The translations under genes were made by a program, and so were the position numbers. A model generated the notes under the pieces. It had not been told where the DNA came from, ran no database searches, and was given only the letters and a program-made list of their open reading frames with translations. A stretch of 64,000 nt of DNA from GCA-2686295 sp043817405 (lineage in GTDB: Archaea; Nanobdellota; Nanobdellia; Woesearchaeales; GCA-2686295), in the NCBI GenBank assembly GCA_043817405.1, contig JBDRGV010000051.1:1-64000 (forward strand), in the 5' to 3' direction. Every line of letters starts with the position of its first letter. The first letter of the stretch is position 1. Below are positions 7,303 through 15,063 of this stretch, piece by piece.

Positions 7303-8384
7303 ATGAAGAACAGTTTATTGGAACTATTATCGGTTGTGCCATTGGTGATACTCTGGGCATGCCTGTTGAAGGCTGGAAGAAAGAACAGATTGCAAGATAT
7401 GCTGGAAGGATTACAGAACCTCGTGATCCAGTTATTGTAAAAGATAAAAATGGTAAAATTGTTTATGGTGATGAGTTCGGTTATCTGAAATATCATACAA
7501 AATACATGAAAAAAGGTGAATGGACAGATGATACTATTTTGACATTGGCAATTGCTGAAGCGATCGCTGAGAATGGTTTGGATTTGGAAGCAATTGCAGA
7601 GTACCAATTGAAAGAATACAAGTCCAGAATACAAAAAGATGGTTCTGTTAGAGGCGGTTTTGGAAGAACCACTATCGGTGGTTTTGAAAACATGGAACGA
7701 GTTCGCAAGGGTGCAAAAACAGGTGTTGTTGGAGGACCTGGTAATGCTCCTGCGATGAAAGCAGGGCCTTTGGGTTTAGCTGCCGAATCTGAAGAACATA
7801 TGATTGACCGTTATGATGATCGAAGGACTTTTTTGACAAGTGATTATGTTAAATTCGTCGAAGATGTTGCTAAAATGACTCATCTTGATCCGCGTTCAGT
7901 AAGGTCAGGAGTCATTCAGGCAAATGCTATAAACAATCTTTTGGACGGGGCTAACAAAGGTACTTTCATGACAAATATGTATCTGATTACCATGAGAGAA
8001 GAAAAAGTTCCTAAACATTACAGTTATTCATCCGGACCTTCTTTGTTTGATAAAATAGGTTGGGTCATGACACATGCACATGTTTCTCCTAATGTTGCTC
8101 ACAAAAAATTAGGAAGTTCTAGTTTAGTCACTTCATCGTATCCTTTCGCTGTTTTCATGTTTCAGAAGTACTGGGATAATCCAATTGAAGGTTTGATTGA
8201 AACTGTGAATTATGGTGGCGATTGTGATACAACTGGTGCGATTTACGGTGCGCTTGCAGGTGCTAAGAACGGCATGATTTTTCCTAAGGAATGGGTTGAT
8301 GTTTTGTATGAAAAAGAAAGATTGATTAACGCAGGAAAAAACCTATGGAGGCAGAGAAATGAAAAAAGCATTGCTAATCTATAA
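7299..8384 (+). CDS. ADP-ribosylglycohydrolase (DraG family)
   Basis: Members of this family remove ADP-ribose from proteins, nucleic acids or small molecules, using two magnesium ions. Visible motifs are GCAIGDTLGMPVEG at the N-terminus, the metal-binding EWTDDTILTLAIAEA and the C-terminal GGDCDTTGAIYGALAGA. The 361 residues are normal. ATG 7299 overlaps the previous stop, and the end overlaps the NAD kinase by 26 bases. In this operon it could recycle ADP-ribose made from NAD or reverse an ADP-ribosylation signal. No ADP-ribosyltransferase was recognised in the window. Confidence 0.9.
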   Translation: MNEEQFIGTIIGCAIGDTLGMPVEGWKKEQIARYAGRITEPRDPVIVKDKNGKIVYGDEFGYLKYHTKYMKKGEWTDDTILTLAIAEAIAENGLDLEAIAEYQLKEYKSRIQKDGSVRGGFGRTTIGGFENMERVRKGAKTGVVGGPGNAPAMKAGPLGLAAESEEHMIDRYDDRRTFLTSDYVKFVEDVAKMTHLDPRSVRSGVIQANAINNLLDGANKGTFMTNMYLITMREEKVPKHYSYSSGPSLFDKIGWVMTHAHVSPNVAHKKLGSSSLVTSSYPFAVFMFQKYWDNPIEGLIETVNYGGDCDTTGAIYGALAGAKNGMIFPKEWVDVLYEKERLINAGKNLWRQRNEKSIANL

Positions 8385-9207
8385 GAAAAGCAAGTATGAT
8401 ATCCAAAGAAATTCTCCTGACAAATACATAAGAGACTATGCTGAGTCTGATGATGAAACTGCTGTTGCGAGCAGAGAACAGCATAAAATCCATAAGGATT
8501 CTTTGGAAAGAGTCATTTCTGATTTAGATAAATCTGATTTTGATTATCAGACAATTTATAGAGCTGATTTTGACAAATCAAAAGTTGATGATCATAATCT
8601 AGTGATTGCTTTTGGTGGCGATGGAACTTTTTTCAATGTGGCTCATTATATTTATGACAGACCTCTTCTAGGTGTTAATCCAGGCACTAGCGTTGGTTTT
8701 TATTGTCATGCAAACAGTGATGATTTCCATGAAGTAATAAATAGTATTGATGAGCAACCGATTACAAAAGTTCACAGATTAGAATTAGAGTTGAATGGAA
8801 AAATCATTCCTGAGCAGGTTTTGAATGATATTTTGATTGCAGATAATAATCCTGCAGCTTACACCTATTATTCTGTTGAAGACCATGGAGATGTGAATAT
8901 CAAGAGGAGCAATGGTTTGTTGGTTGCAACTGCTGCTGGCTCTACTGCGTGGATTCGAAATTTGAGAGGTGCAGTATTGCCTTTAGAATCTCCTTTAATT
9001 CAATATCATCACAGAGATGTTAATAGTCCTTTCTTCATAACTGATGGATTAAAAGTTAAATCTTATTCTAGACAGGCAGATATATATGTTGATGGTGATC
9101 ATTTGATGTATCCTTTTAATTTGGAAAGTGAACTAGTTATTAGAAATGGTAAACCTTTGCATATAATTGGCGAATTTACTGAGAAGAGAAGAAAGTATTT
9201 TGATTAG
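8359..9207 (+). CDS. nadK: NAD kinase-like protein
   Basis: NAD kinase phosphorylates NAD to NADP. The diagnostic GGDGT motif is at residues 86-90, followed by LLGVNPGTSVGFYC, an ND pair and the SNGLLVATAAGSTAW segment that corresponds to the family's DGxxxxTPTGSTAY motif. The usual Asp there is Asn, and TPTGS is TAAGS. It has 282 residues, normal for the family. It ends the NAD operon and overlaps the preceding gene by 26 bases. Its stop overlaps the convergent gene on the other strand by four bases. Confidence 0.88.
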   Translation: MKKALLIYKKSKYDIQRNSPDKYIRDYAESDDETAVASREQHKIHKDSLERVISDLDKSDFDYQTIYRADFDKSKVDDHNLVIAFGGDGTFFNVAHYIYDRPLLGVNPGTSVGFYCHANSDDFHEVINSIDEQPITKVHRLELELNGKIIPEQVLNDILIADNNPAAYTYYSVEDHGDVNIKRSNGLLVATAAGSTAWIRNLRGAVLPLESPLIQYHHRDVNSPFFITDGLKVKSYSRQADIYVDGDHLMYPFNLESELVIRNGKPLHIIGEFTEKRRKYFD

Positions 9208-10328
9208 TATCGTCTGATTATTTCTTTGTATGCATTAGCTATTTTATTCATTTTGCTTCTTGGGTATATTGTGTTGGCTAATGTTTTTCCTGTTAATGGT
9301 TTGTCTGATCCAACTCCTGCAAAATGATATCTTATTTCTCCAAGTCTTGAATGAGAGCAATTATTATCGAGCATCGCCATCTGCATCCATTCCATATCTA
9401 AGAAGTCTCCGCCTGCATCTAAGTCTTTTTCTAAGTTTTTCTTCATTTGTCTTAAAACTGATACTGTGTTTACTGTTTTTCCTTCTAATGCATCTTCACC
9501 AATTTCATTTTGAAAAATAGTCCATGCACTTGTATCATCAATAAGTTGATTGTAGATTGGAATATCTTGTACTTCTCCAGATAATATTTTCTTTTCGTCT
9601 AGAGCTGCAAATGGCACGTATATTCTGCCCACTTGATATCCTTTGTCAATTATTCCAATTTTTCCGTAGTGAAATATGTTTATGTCAATTCCTGGAAATT
9701 CAGAGTTTGATATTAGAAATAATTGTTGTAATAAATTCTTTGCTTGGTCTGCGAATACATAGTCAAAGTTCATTACCGGTTTTTCATCGATTTTAAATAC
9801 ACGATGATTTATAAAATCACTTTTACAATCCGCATCCATTTCTAAACCATCTATTGATAATGCCTGTAAAGGTCCAAATATAACGTTTAATTGATTAGTA
9901 TCTTTTATTGCTTTTTCGTCAACATAATGAAACATTAAATCCACATTGTCATAAGCTAAATCTACGAATCTTCTGTTTGCTTTTGATCTTTGCTGTTCAT
10001 AATCTTTTATTGTTAAGGGAATTTCTCTGTTTAGCAGATATTGTAAACCTTTATGTAAATCTTCATCTCTTAATAGTCTAATGTCTCCTCTTGAGTTTAT
10101 GATATGAAGTTTATTATTAAAGTAGAAATGTGGTTCTGTTGATTTTTTTGGTTGGTAGAAGTATTTTTCATATAAAAATGTTAATTCATTTCTTAAAAAA
10201 CCGTTGTGAATAACTATTTCACCAATATTTTTGAGTTGTTCTTTTCGTGTTTCCATATCAGGATGGGCTATTCTATCGTAAATATAATTTCCTAATTGTC
10301 TTTTATCCATTAAATCTGTTAGTTCCAT
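9204..10328 (-). CDS. Conserved-looking protein of unknown function
   Basis: A 374-residue soluble protein with no signal peptide or membrane segment. It has no motif I can place. A central alpha/beta-looking region (IDINIFHYGKIGIIDKGYQVG, with a following VGRIYVPFAAL) is the most structured part. Its C-terminus is strongly basic. It is preceded by GAGGAG before the ATG and by a 22-residue mini-ORF. It is convergent with the NAD operon and shares four bases with nadK. It likely forms a transcript with the gene at 10387-10800. Confidence 0.6.
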   Translation of the reverse strand: MELTDLMDKRQLGNYIYDRIAHPDMETRKEQLKNIGEIVIHNGFLRNELTFLYEKYFYQPKKSTEPHFYFNNKLHIINSRGDIRLLRDEDLHKGLQYLLNREIPLTIKDYEQQRSKANRRFVDLAYDNVDLMFHYVDEKAIKDTNQLNVIFGPLQALSIDGLEMDADCKSDFINHRVFKIDEKPVMNFDYVFADQAKNLLQQLFLISNSEFPGIDINIFHYGKIGIIDKGYQVGRIYVPFAALDEKKILSGEVQDIPIYNQLIDDTSAWTIFQNEIGEDALEGKTVNTVSVLRQMKKNLEKDLDAGGDFLDMEWMQMAMLDNNCSHSRLGEIRYHFAGVGSDKPLTGKTLANTIYPRSKMNKIANAYKEIIRRY

Positions 10329-10387
10329 AATTTCTCCTCTTTTAAATTATGAACTTCAAAAACTTTTTTTGTTTTTGTTAGTTCCAT
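10319..10387 (-). CDS. 22-residue mini-ORF between two reverse-strand genes
   Basis: Its ATG shares a base with the stop of the upstream gene (TAATG). Its own stop lies inside the first codons of the downstream gene. It begins MELT, exactly as the next protein does, and the bases around the two starts are alike. This suggests a local duplication of a start region. It fills the gap between 10387-10800 and 9204-10328 completely, and may serve translational coupling. Confidence 0.3.
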   Translation of the reverse strand: MELTKTKKVFEVHNLKEEKLWN

Positions 10388-10800
10388 TATGCTTCTCCTG
10401 TTTCGTTCGAGTAAAAAGGTTTTTCTTTACCAAATTCTTTTTCTAGAAATTCATCTGCGTTTTTTTGATTGTTTAATTCAAAATCAATTACATCTATTTC
10501 TGATAATGCATCTTCTATCATGACGTTTTTGGCCGCCATGTAAACCGCTGACGCAGGTTTGTAAATACTCCAGCTTAAGAATTTCTTTATGAAAGGATGG
10601 TTTTCTAGTTTTTGTAAATAGTTTTCTGCTTCGTTTATGTTTTTTGAAAAATGTTTTTTTAATGTGAAATATTTATTCATGAATTTCTCGTTTTCAAATT
10701 CTAGTGTTAAGTCGTCCAAGTATGTTGTGTCAGATGGTGTGTGTCCTAGGTTTATTCCTTTGTATTTCAATGGTCCCGTCATTTCAACTTTTATTTGCAT
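10387..10800 (-). CDS. Hypothetical protein, 137 residues
   Basis: A soluble, mostly helical protein with no recognisable domain, starting MQIKVEMTGPLKYKGINLG. A TATA-like CTTTTTAAAC element (reverse strand) is centred about 28 bases before the ATG, suggesting a leaderless start. It is the promoter-proximal gene of a pair with 9204-10328. Function cannot be assigned. Confidence 0.6.
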   Translation of the reverse strand: MQIKVEMTGPLKYKGINLGHTPSDTTYLDDLTLEFENEKFMNKYFTLKKHFSKNINEAENYLQKLENHPFIKKFLSWSIYKPASAVYMAAKNVMIEDALSEIDVIDFELNNQKNADEFLEKEFGKEKPFYSNETGEA

Positions 10801-10859
10801 CTTATTTGTTAGGAATGAAACTTTGTTTAAAAAGGTTTATCTATCGTCGAGAAGAAAGT

Positions 10860-11660
10860 TTATTTTGCTGCTGTTTTAATGGCGTCCACTATAAATTTTA
10901 GTCCATTTCCTTGATAATCTCCTTGTGGTCTGTATTCCCATATTCCTAGTTTTTTTGGCTTTGCTTTTTTTATCATCAAAAGAACAATATCTGGCGATGC
11001 ACCTGTTGAACCGGATTCATGCGGATAAATATTTTGTATTTGATATTTTTTATCAAAGCAATCCACATCTATATCAAAGTGATTTGCTCTTGTGAATTGT
11101 CCGTACAAGAAGTCTTCTATGTTTTTTCCGAAGTAATGTTCGAATTCTTTTGATGTGTTAAAATAATTTTCAACTGTGATGTTTTTTATGTTTTCTGCGA
11201 CCCAATCCATGTATGAGGCGTAGTTGTAACTAATGTTTTCATCTATGTTGATATAATCAGAGTGATAATCCAGTCTTGCAACACGATCTTTTTTTTCGTA
11301 TAATGTTATTGCACCTAGATGGCTGGGACCTATTGCTATTAATAAATCAAATTCTTTGCTTGTTTTCAGAATTCTTTTTCTCTCTTTTTCTATCATTTTT
11401 ATTTCTGAGTTTGAAACTTTCTGGGAAAAAATATATGGCATTCCTTCTAAACGATCTACTTTCATTGTTAGTTCATATGGTTCTCCAACAACTGCCTCGC
11501 CTAAATCTTCAATGTTCAATCCTGCTGTCAGCTCTAAGATTTGTTTTCTTACAGGAGAAGTTACTTCAGGAATATATTTAGAAATACAAGCTAAATAATC
11601 AGTATCATTTATAGGTACTTCTTCTATTGGAATTCCTATTAAGCCTATTTTTTTCCTCAT
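10860..11660 (-). CDS. Arginase/agmatinase-fold (ureohydrolase-like) protein
   Basis: The 266 residues show the pattern of the ureohydrolase fold. LLIAIGPSHLGAITLY matches the GGDHS region, ARLDYHSDYI matches DAHxD, and HFDIDVDCFD matches the SxDxDxxDP metal site. Late on, GIWEYRPQGD resembles the ExxPxxD region. These are divergent: GGDHS reads GPSHL. The fold is likely and the two-manganese site partly kept, but the substrate is unknown. Formiminoglutamase or agmatinase relatives are alternatives. It is monocistronic or joined to the downstream 10800 gene. Confidence 0.55.
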   Translation of the reverse strand: MRKKIGLIGIPIEEVPINDTDYLACISKYIPEVTSPVRKQILELTAGLNIEDLGEAVVGEPYELTMKVDRLEGMPYIFSQKVSNSEIKMIEKERKRILKTSKEFDLLIAIGPSHLGAITLYEKKDRVARLDYHSDYINIDENISYNYASYMDWVAENIKNITVENYFNTSKEFEHYFGKNIEDFLYGQFTRANHFDIDVDCFDKKYQIQNIYPHESGSTGASPDIVLLMIKKAKPKKLGIWEYRPQGDYQGNGLKFIVDAIKTAAK

Positions 11661-11686
11661 ACAAGAAAAAGGGAATAAAGAAAGTT

Positions 11687-12151
11687 TTATATGTCTTTGT
11701 CAAGATAAGCTGTTGCCTGCTGTTTCATCAATAAGTATCCGTTTCCAAAGAATTTTGTTCTAGATGGTGTCAATACTTCTTTTATACCTGTGCTTTTTAA
11801 AAAGTCTTCTAAGCATCTCTCTGATTTTGTTATGATCTCTACTGGTTTTAAGCCACTTAATCCGTTTATCAATAAAGCCACTTGTCCTTTCACTATTTCA
11901 GAATCTGAAGTTCCTTGATAAGTTATAACTCCATCCGAGAATGTTGCATGTATATAGGTATTTGTTGTACAGTTATTTACCCTATTGTTTGGGCTTTTAT
12001 ATTCACTTGGGAAAGGTTTTAATTTTTCCCCTAAAGATATCATTTGTCTGTAGAATTGATAAGGATCTATTTCTTTTAAAGCATTGAGATTTTTGCTTTG
12101 TTCTTCTAAATAATTACAATAATCATTTATTGTTTTCTTTTTTTCAGACAT
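11687..12151 (-). CDS. sufE: SufE-like sulfur-transfer protein
   Basis: SufE accepts persulfide sulfur from a cysteine desulfurase and stimulates it for Fe-S cluster assembly. The 154 residues match the family pattern: a helical start, LGEKLKPFPSEYKSPNNRV, the acceptor cysteine at residue 61 (VNNCTTNTY), SDSEIVKGQVALLINGLSG and a C-terminal TPSRTKFFGNGYLLM. No desulfurase is encoded nearby. A second, cysteine-less copy lies at 14608-15033. It is read on the reverse strand after 12193-12573. Confidence 0.85.
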   Translation of the reverse strand: MSEKKKTINDYCNYLEEQSKNLNALKEIDPYQFYRQMISLGEKLKPFPSEYKSPNNRVNNCTTNTYIHATFSDGVITYQGTSDSEIVKGQVALLINGLSGLKPVEIITKSERCLEDFLKSTGIKEVLTPSRTKFFGNGYLLMKQQATAYLDKDI

Positions 12152-12192
12152 TTTAAATGGAGAAATGGTTTTTTACTTAAAAAGTTATTTAG

Positions 12193-12573
12193 TTATTTTC
12201 GAAGACTTAGAACTATTTGTAGTTGGTTTTCGTAAAAACCAATATGTGTTGTATGGTAATCTTCTGATTCTTTTCTCATTGTTTTTGATTTATATAAAAG
12301 ATTTTTTTTCTGAACAACTTTTTTGTTAATTAATTTTTGTTCAATATTTGGGAATAATTCAGGCGCTTTTGCTTCGTACCATAACATTATGATACTTGTA
12401 TAAGAAAGATTTGGAATTCCCGTTATCTTGGCTCCAACATAATCTTCTTTAATAAATTTCAAATCTTGTAATTCATCTAGAGATTCTATTTTCTGAAGTT
12501 CAGGAATGTTTTCTCTTAGATAATTGACTCCTTCTGCTTCATATTTTTTAAAATGTTTATCAAATTTACTCAT
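12193..12573 (-). CDS. Hypothetical protein, 126 residues
   Basis: A soluble, charged protein with no recognised domain. It starts MSKFDKHFKKYEAEGVNYL and ends with a short basic strand. A TATA-like TTTATAAATA (reverse) lies about 25 bases before the ATG, suggesting leaderless transcription. It is followed 41 bases later by sufE on the same strand. Confidence 0.55.
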   Translation of the reverse strand: MSKFDKHFKKYEAEGVNYLRENIPELQKIESLDELQDLKFIKEDYVGAKITGIPNLSYTSIIMLWYEAKAPELFPNIEQKLINKKVVQKKNLLYKSKTMRKESEDYHTTHIGFYENQLQIVLSLRK

Positions 12574-12704
12574 TTTATATTAGATTGCACTATTTATTTA
12601 TAAAGTTTTTGATTAGTTGTAACTTAATAGTGGTAAAATATAGAAAAGTTTATAAATGAATCAATATTCATATTCTATAAAACATCATAAAAAGAGGTTA
12701 TAAA

Positions 12705-13043
12705 ATGGGAAATATAATAAACGACGAATTAAAAAGTCAAGGATACAATCTAAAAGAAAGAGCATACGTGATAGGCGGCACAATTGCAGGTGTTGTAGCA
12801 CCAGTTGTGGCTGCAAGATATCTTATGTTTAACGGGCCTGCTGAAAATTTTATGGGCGAAGCGCTAGCATGGACTTTTTCAGTAGTTCTTAATGCAACTA
12901 CGATGATAATTAAACCATATATACCTGTTCCAGTATATACAGGATTAGCAGGTTTCGGAATAGGATCTTTAGCAGCACACAATTCTCAACAAAAAAGAAT
13001 AAAACAAGAAAGTCAATTGGAAAACATAGCACAGGAGAATTAA
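12705..13043 (+). CDS. Small membrane protein
   Basis: 112 residues with two or three hydrophobic stretches (about 24-44, 50-72 and 76-92), then a Gln/Lys-rich tail. GAGGTT precedes the ATG, and a TATA box (GTTTATAAA) lies at about 12648. It heads a three-gene operon with the paralogous genes at 13045 and 13449, one base apart. Function unknown; an integral membrane partner of the following lipoprotein is plausible. Confidence 0.6.
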   Translation: MGNIINDELKSQGYNLKERAYVIGGTIAGVVAPVVAARYLMFNGPAENFMGEALAWTFSVVLNATTMIIKPYIPVPVYTGLAGFGIGSLAAHNSQQKRIKQESQLENIAQEN

Positions 13044-13044
13044 A

Positions 13045-13446
13045 ATGAGCAACAAATTAAAAGAAATAAGTTACAAACTAGGACTGACAAAAGAAAACAG
13101 AATAGAATTATCAGATGTTATGTATGAAACAGCAACAGTTGTTGATAAAGACTATGAAGAGGAAGAAGATAATCTGCCTTTAGGAACTGCTTTAGATAAC
13201 ATGGCCTTAGGTATTGCAATGAGTGAAAACGAAAAGTATAACGTTACATTCAAAGGTGAAAAAACTCATTTTAGTTTTGATGACGAAGAACTTTTTGAAA
13301 TGTACAAAGTTGGAGATATAGTGACAATAGGTTACAAAGAAAAAAACAAAATCACATCTAACTACGTTCCACCAAACCTTAATGAAAAAGTTGATATAGA
13401 AACAGAATTTGCAGGATATCAATTTGTTAATGTGCAGAAAGAATAA
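13045..13446 (+). CDS. Cytoplasmic paralogue of the following lipoprotein
   Basis: 133 residues, no signal peptide, acidic centre (DYEEEEDN). The last 70 residues match those of the next protein closely: YNVTFKGEKTHFSFDDEELF against YVISFKGIQSFFNLDDEEIF, then VGDIVTIGYKE against IGDSVNVGYKK. The shared region looks like a small beta-rich domain. Tandem duplication followed by different localisation is the simplest explanation. One base separates it from the upstream membrane gene. Confidence 0.6.
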   Translation: MSNKLKEISYKLGLTKENRIELSDVMYETATVVDKDYEEEEDNLPLGTALDNMALGIAMSENEKYNVTFKGEKTHFSFDDEELFEMYKVGDIVTIGYKEKNKITSNYVPPNLNEKVDIETEFAGYQFVNVQKE

Positions 13447-13448
13447 AA

Positions 13449-13859
13449 ATGAACAAACTACTAACATTAGGACTCGGCATTGTAACAATAGTTTCACTAT
13501 ATGCTTGTAAAGAAACCAGAACAGAAGTTTCTAACAAAGTATTTTATGATCCGGCAGTTGTTATTAATAAACATTATGAAGAAGCGGATGATTCTACTGC
13601 AGTAGCAATTGCAGCAAAAAGTGGCGATTTAACTGCAATAAATCATGACAACCGATACGTTATTAGTTTTAAAGGTATACAATCATTCTTTAATTTAGAC
13701 GATGAAGAAATCTTCAATCAATTCAAAATTGGAGATTCAGTAAACGTTGGTTACAAAAAAGAATTTAAGGTCACTTACAACAAGCATAAAAACTTCGAAG
13801 AAGAAATAAGCAGAGTTATTTTAGGATATGAATTTGTAAGTGTTGAGAAAAAACATTAA
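13449..13859 (+). CDS. Lipoprotein paralogue of the preceding protein
   Basis: 136 residues. The N-terminus is a lipoprotein signal with a lipobox ending VSLYAC, so Cys20 would be lipidated. The mature part carries the same C-terminal domain as the preceding gene, with FNLDDEEIFNQFKIGDSVNVG. It would act outside the membrane while its paralogue stays inside. The gene ends in a four-base convergent overlap with the 2H phosphoesterase gene. Confidence 0.65.
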   Translation: MNKLLTLGLGIVTIVSLYACKETRTEVSNKVFYDPAVVINKHYEEADDSTAVAIAAKSGDLTAINHDNRYVISFKGIQSFFNLDDEEIFNQFKIGDSVNVGYKKEFKVTYNKHKNFEEEISRVILGYEFVSVEKKH

Positions 13860-14341
13860 TTAAAACTTTTTATTTCTTTCCAGACACCATCAACTTTCTT
13901 AAACAAATAATATTCTGAAATAAAGCTTTCCTGATTTAGTAATTCATTAGTTTTATTGAAGTTTAATGTTGATCTTGAAATTGTTATGTGTGGTTTGTAA
14001 TTATCTCCACTAAATTGTTTTTCCATTTCATCGAAATCAGAACTTGCATAGTTTCTTACAACTTGAACAATGTTTTTATGCAATTGAAAAAGTTCATCGG
14101 GTCTTGATAATGTTAGTACTAATATATTATTATGAAAATATTCAAAGCTTTGTGTTTTGGTTTTAAAAGGAGTTATTTTTATTTTAGACAAATCACATAT
14201 TAAGTTTTTTTCTTGTTCAGAATCCATATGAAAAAAACAAAGTGTCGCATGAAAACCTAAAGTTGATGAAACAATATTGTCTTGTTTTAAGATTAAATTA
14301 AGCAGTTCCTTATTTGGTCGAAAGCAAGCCACGTAATCCAT
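13856..14341 (-). CDS. 2H phosphoesterase (LigT/RNA 2',3'-cyclic phosphodiesterase-like)
   Basis: The 161 residues carry the two hallmark HxT motifs, HATL (starting at His31) and HITI within YKPHITIS (near residue 125). These place the catalytic histidines of the 2H superfamily. Members act on RNA ends or cyclic nucleotides. The spacing and length fit LigT-like enzymes, but the exact substrate is not evident. It is convergent with the lipoprotein gene and has no co-directional partner. Confidence 0.75.
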   Translation of the reverse strand: MDYVACFRPNKELLNLILKQDNIVSSTLGFHATLCFFHMDSEQEKNLICDLSKIKITPFKTKTQSFEYFHNNILVLTLSRPDELFQLHKNIVQVVRNYASSDFDEMEKQFSGDNYKPHITISRSTLNFNKTNELLNQESFISEYYLFKKVDGVWKEIKSFN

Positions 14342-14424
14342 ATTATTAGAAATCTTTTATTTGTTATAAATTTTTTGAATAAATTTATATATGATAGTAT
14401 GTTTGCTGTTCTTGAGGTGGCATA

Positions 14425-14595
14425 ATGGCTAAAAAAAGAGATTTTCCAACATTCGCAACCATTCTATTAGCTTTGGCAATTTTGTGGTTATTAGGCGACT
14501 TAGGAGTGCTAAGTGTAAATATACCCTGGCTTCCAGTAATATTAATCATAATCGCCATAGGTTGGATAATCAATAACTATACAATAAGACAATAA
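14425..14595 (+). CDS. Small two-helix membrane protein, 56 residues
   Basis: GAGGTGG lies five bases before ATG 14425, and a TATA box (AATTTATATATG) is at about 14384. The protein has a hydrophobic segment at residues 11-25, a turn with the sequence SVNIPWLP, then a second at 35-48, ending NNYTIRQ. This layout resembles the short transmembrane domain found in LiaF-like proteins. No function is assigned. The opposite strand is open over this stretch, but only the + frame has promoter and ribosome-site support. Confidence 0.65.
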   Translation: MAKKRDFPTFATILLALAILWLLGDLGVLSVNIPWLPVILIIIAIGWIINNYTIRQ

Positions 14596-14607
14596 TCAAG
14601 CAATGAT

Positions 14608-15033
14608 TTATTGCAGAAATAATTCTGTTTTATTTTTCATATAATTATAGATTTGGTTATAGAAATAACCAGTTCCCTGGGTTATAACATCATCTTTGAA
14701 CTTTATTATGTGTTCTTCTGAGTTCATTATGTCTTTAGGGCTTAAACCGTTTAGAGCAGGTATTAGAATTCCCATGAAGCATTGTGCCAAGTAAACATCT
14801 GCAGTACCTTTGAAGAATAATTTGTCATCTATTAGCTCTGCAGAAACATAGTTTTCAAAAGCTTTACTTATTTTGTTTTCTGCTGTTTTTAATTCATCAG
14901 GAAAAGGTTCTAGTTGTTCATAATCATTATACATATATGAGAATAAAAACTCCCGACAGTTCATCTTCTTCAGATTTAGATAGTCTCCTTTCTCATTGAG
15001 AAAGTTTATTGTGTCATCGATTGTTTTGTTCAT
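14608..15033 (-). CDS. SufE-like protein lacking the acceptor cysteine
   Basis: The 141 residues follow the SufE pattern seen at 11687-12151: LEPFPDELKTAENKI matches LKPFPSEYKSPNNRV, and ALNGLSPKDI matches LINGLSGLKPVEI. The catalytic Cys61 of the paralogue aligns with Ala58, so it cannot accept persulfide in the usual way. It may have become a regulatory or binding subunit. The C-terminal SRTxxF segment of SufE is also gone. Strong divergence makes the family call less certain than for its paralogue. Confidence 0.55.
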   Translation of the reverse strand: MNKTIDDTINFLNEKGDYLNLKKMNCREFLFSYMYNDYEQLEPFPDELKTAENKISKAFENYVSAELIDDKLFFKGTADVYLAQCFMGILIPALNGLSPKDIMNSEEHIIKFKDDVITQGTGYFYNQIYNYMKNKTELFLQ

Positions 15034-15063
15034 GGTAGAAGGAATATTGAGAATATTATAAAC

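Noticed and set aside
12656..12703. Mini-ORF before the 12705 gene
   Set aside because: Its ATG lies only just after the TATA element, upstream of the expected transcription start, so it would not be in the mRNA.
14385..14573. Reverse-strand frame opposite the 56-residue membrane protein
   Set aside because: The + frame has TATA, GAGGTGG and a plausible two-helix protein; the reverse frame has none of these.
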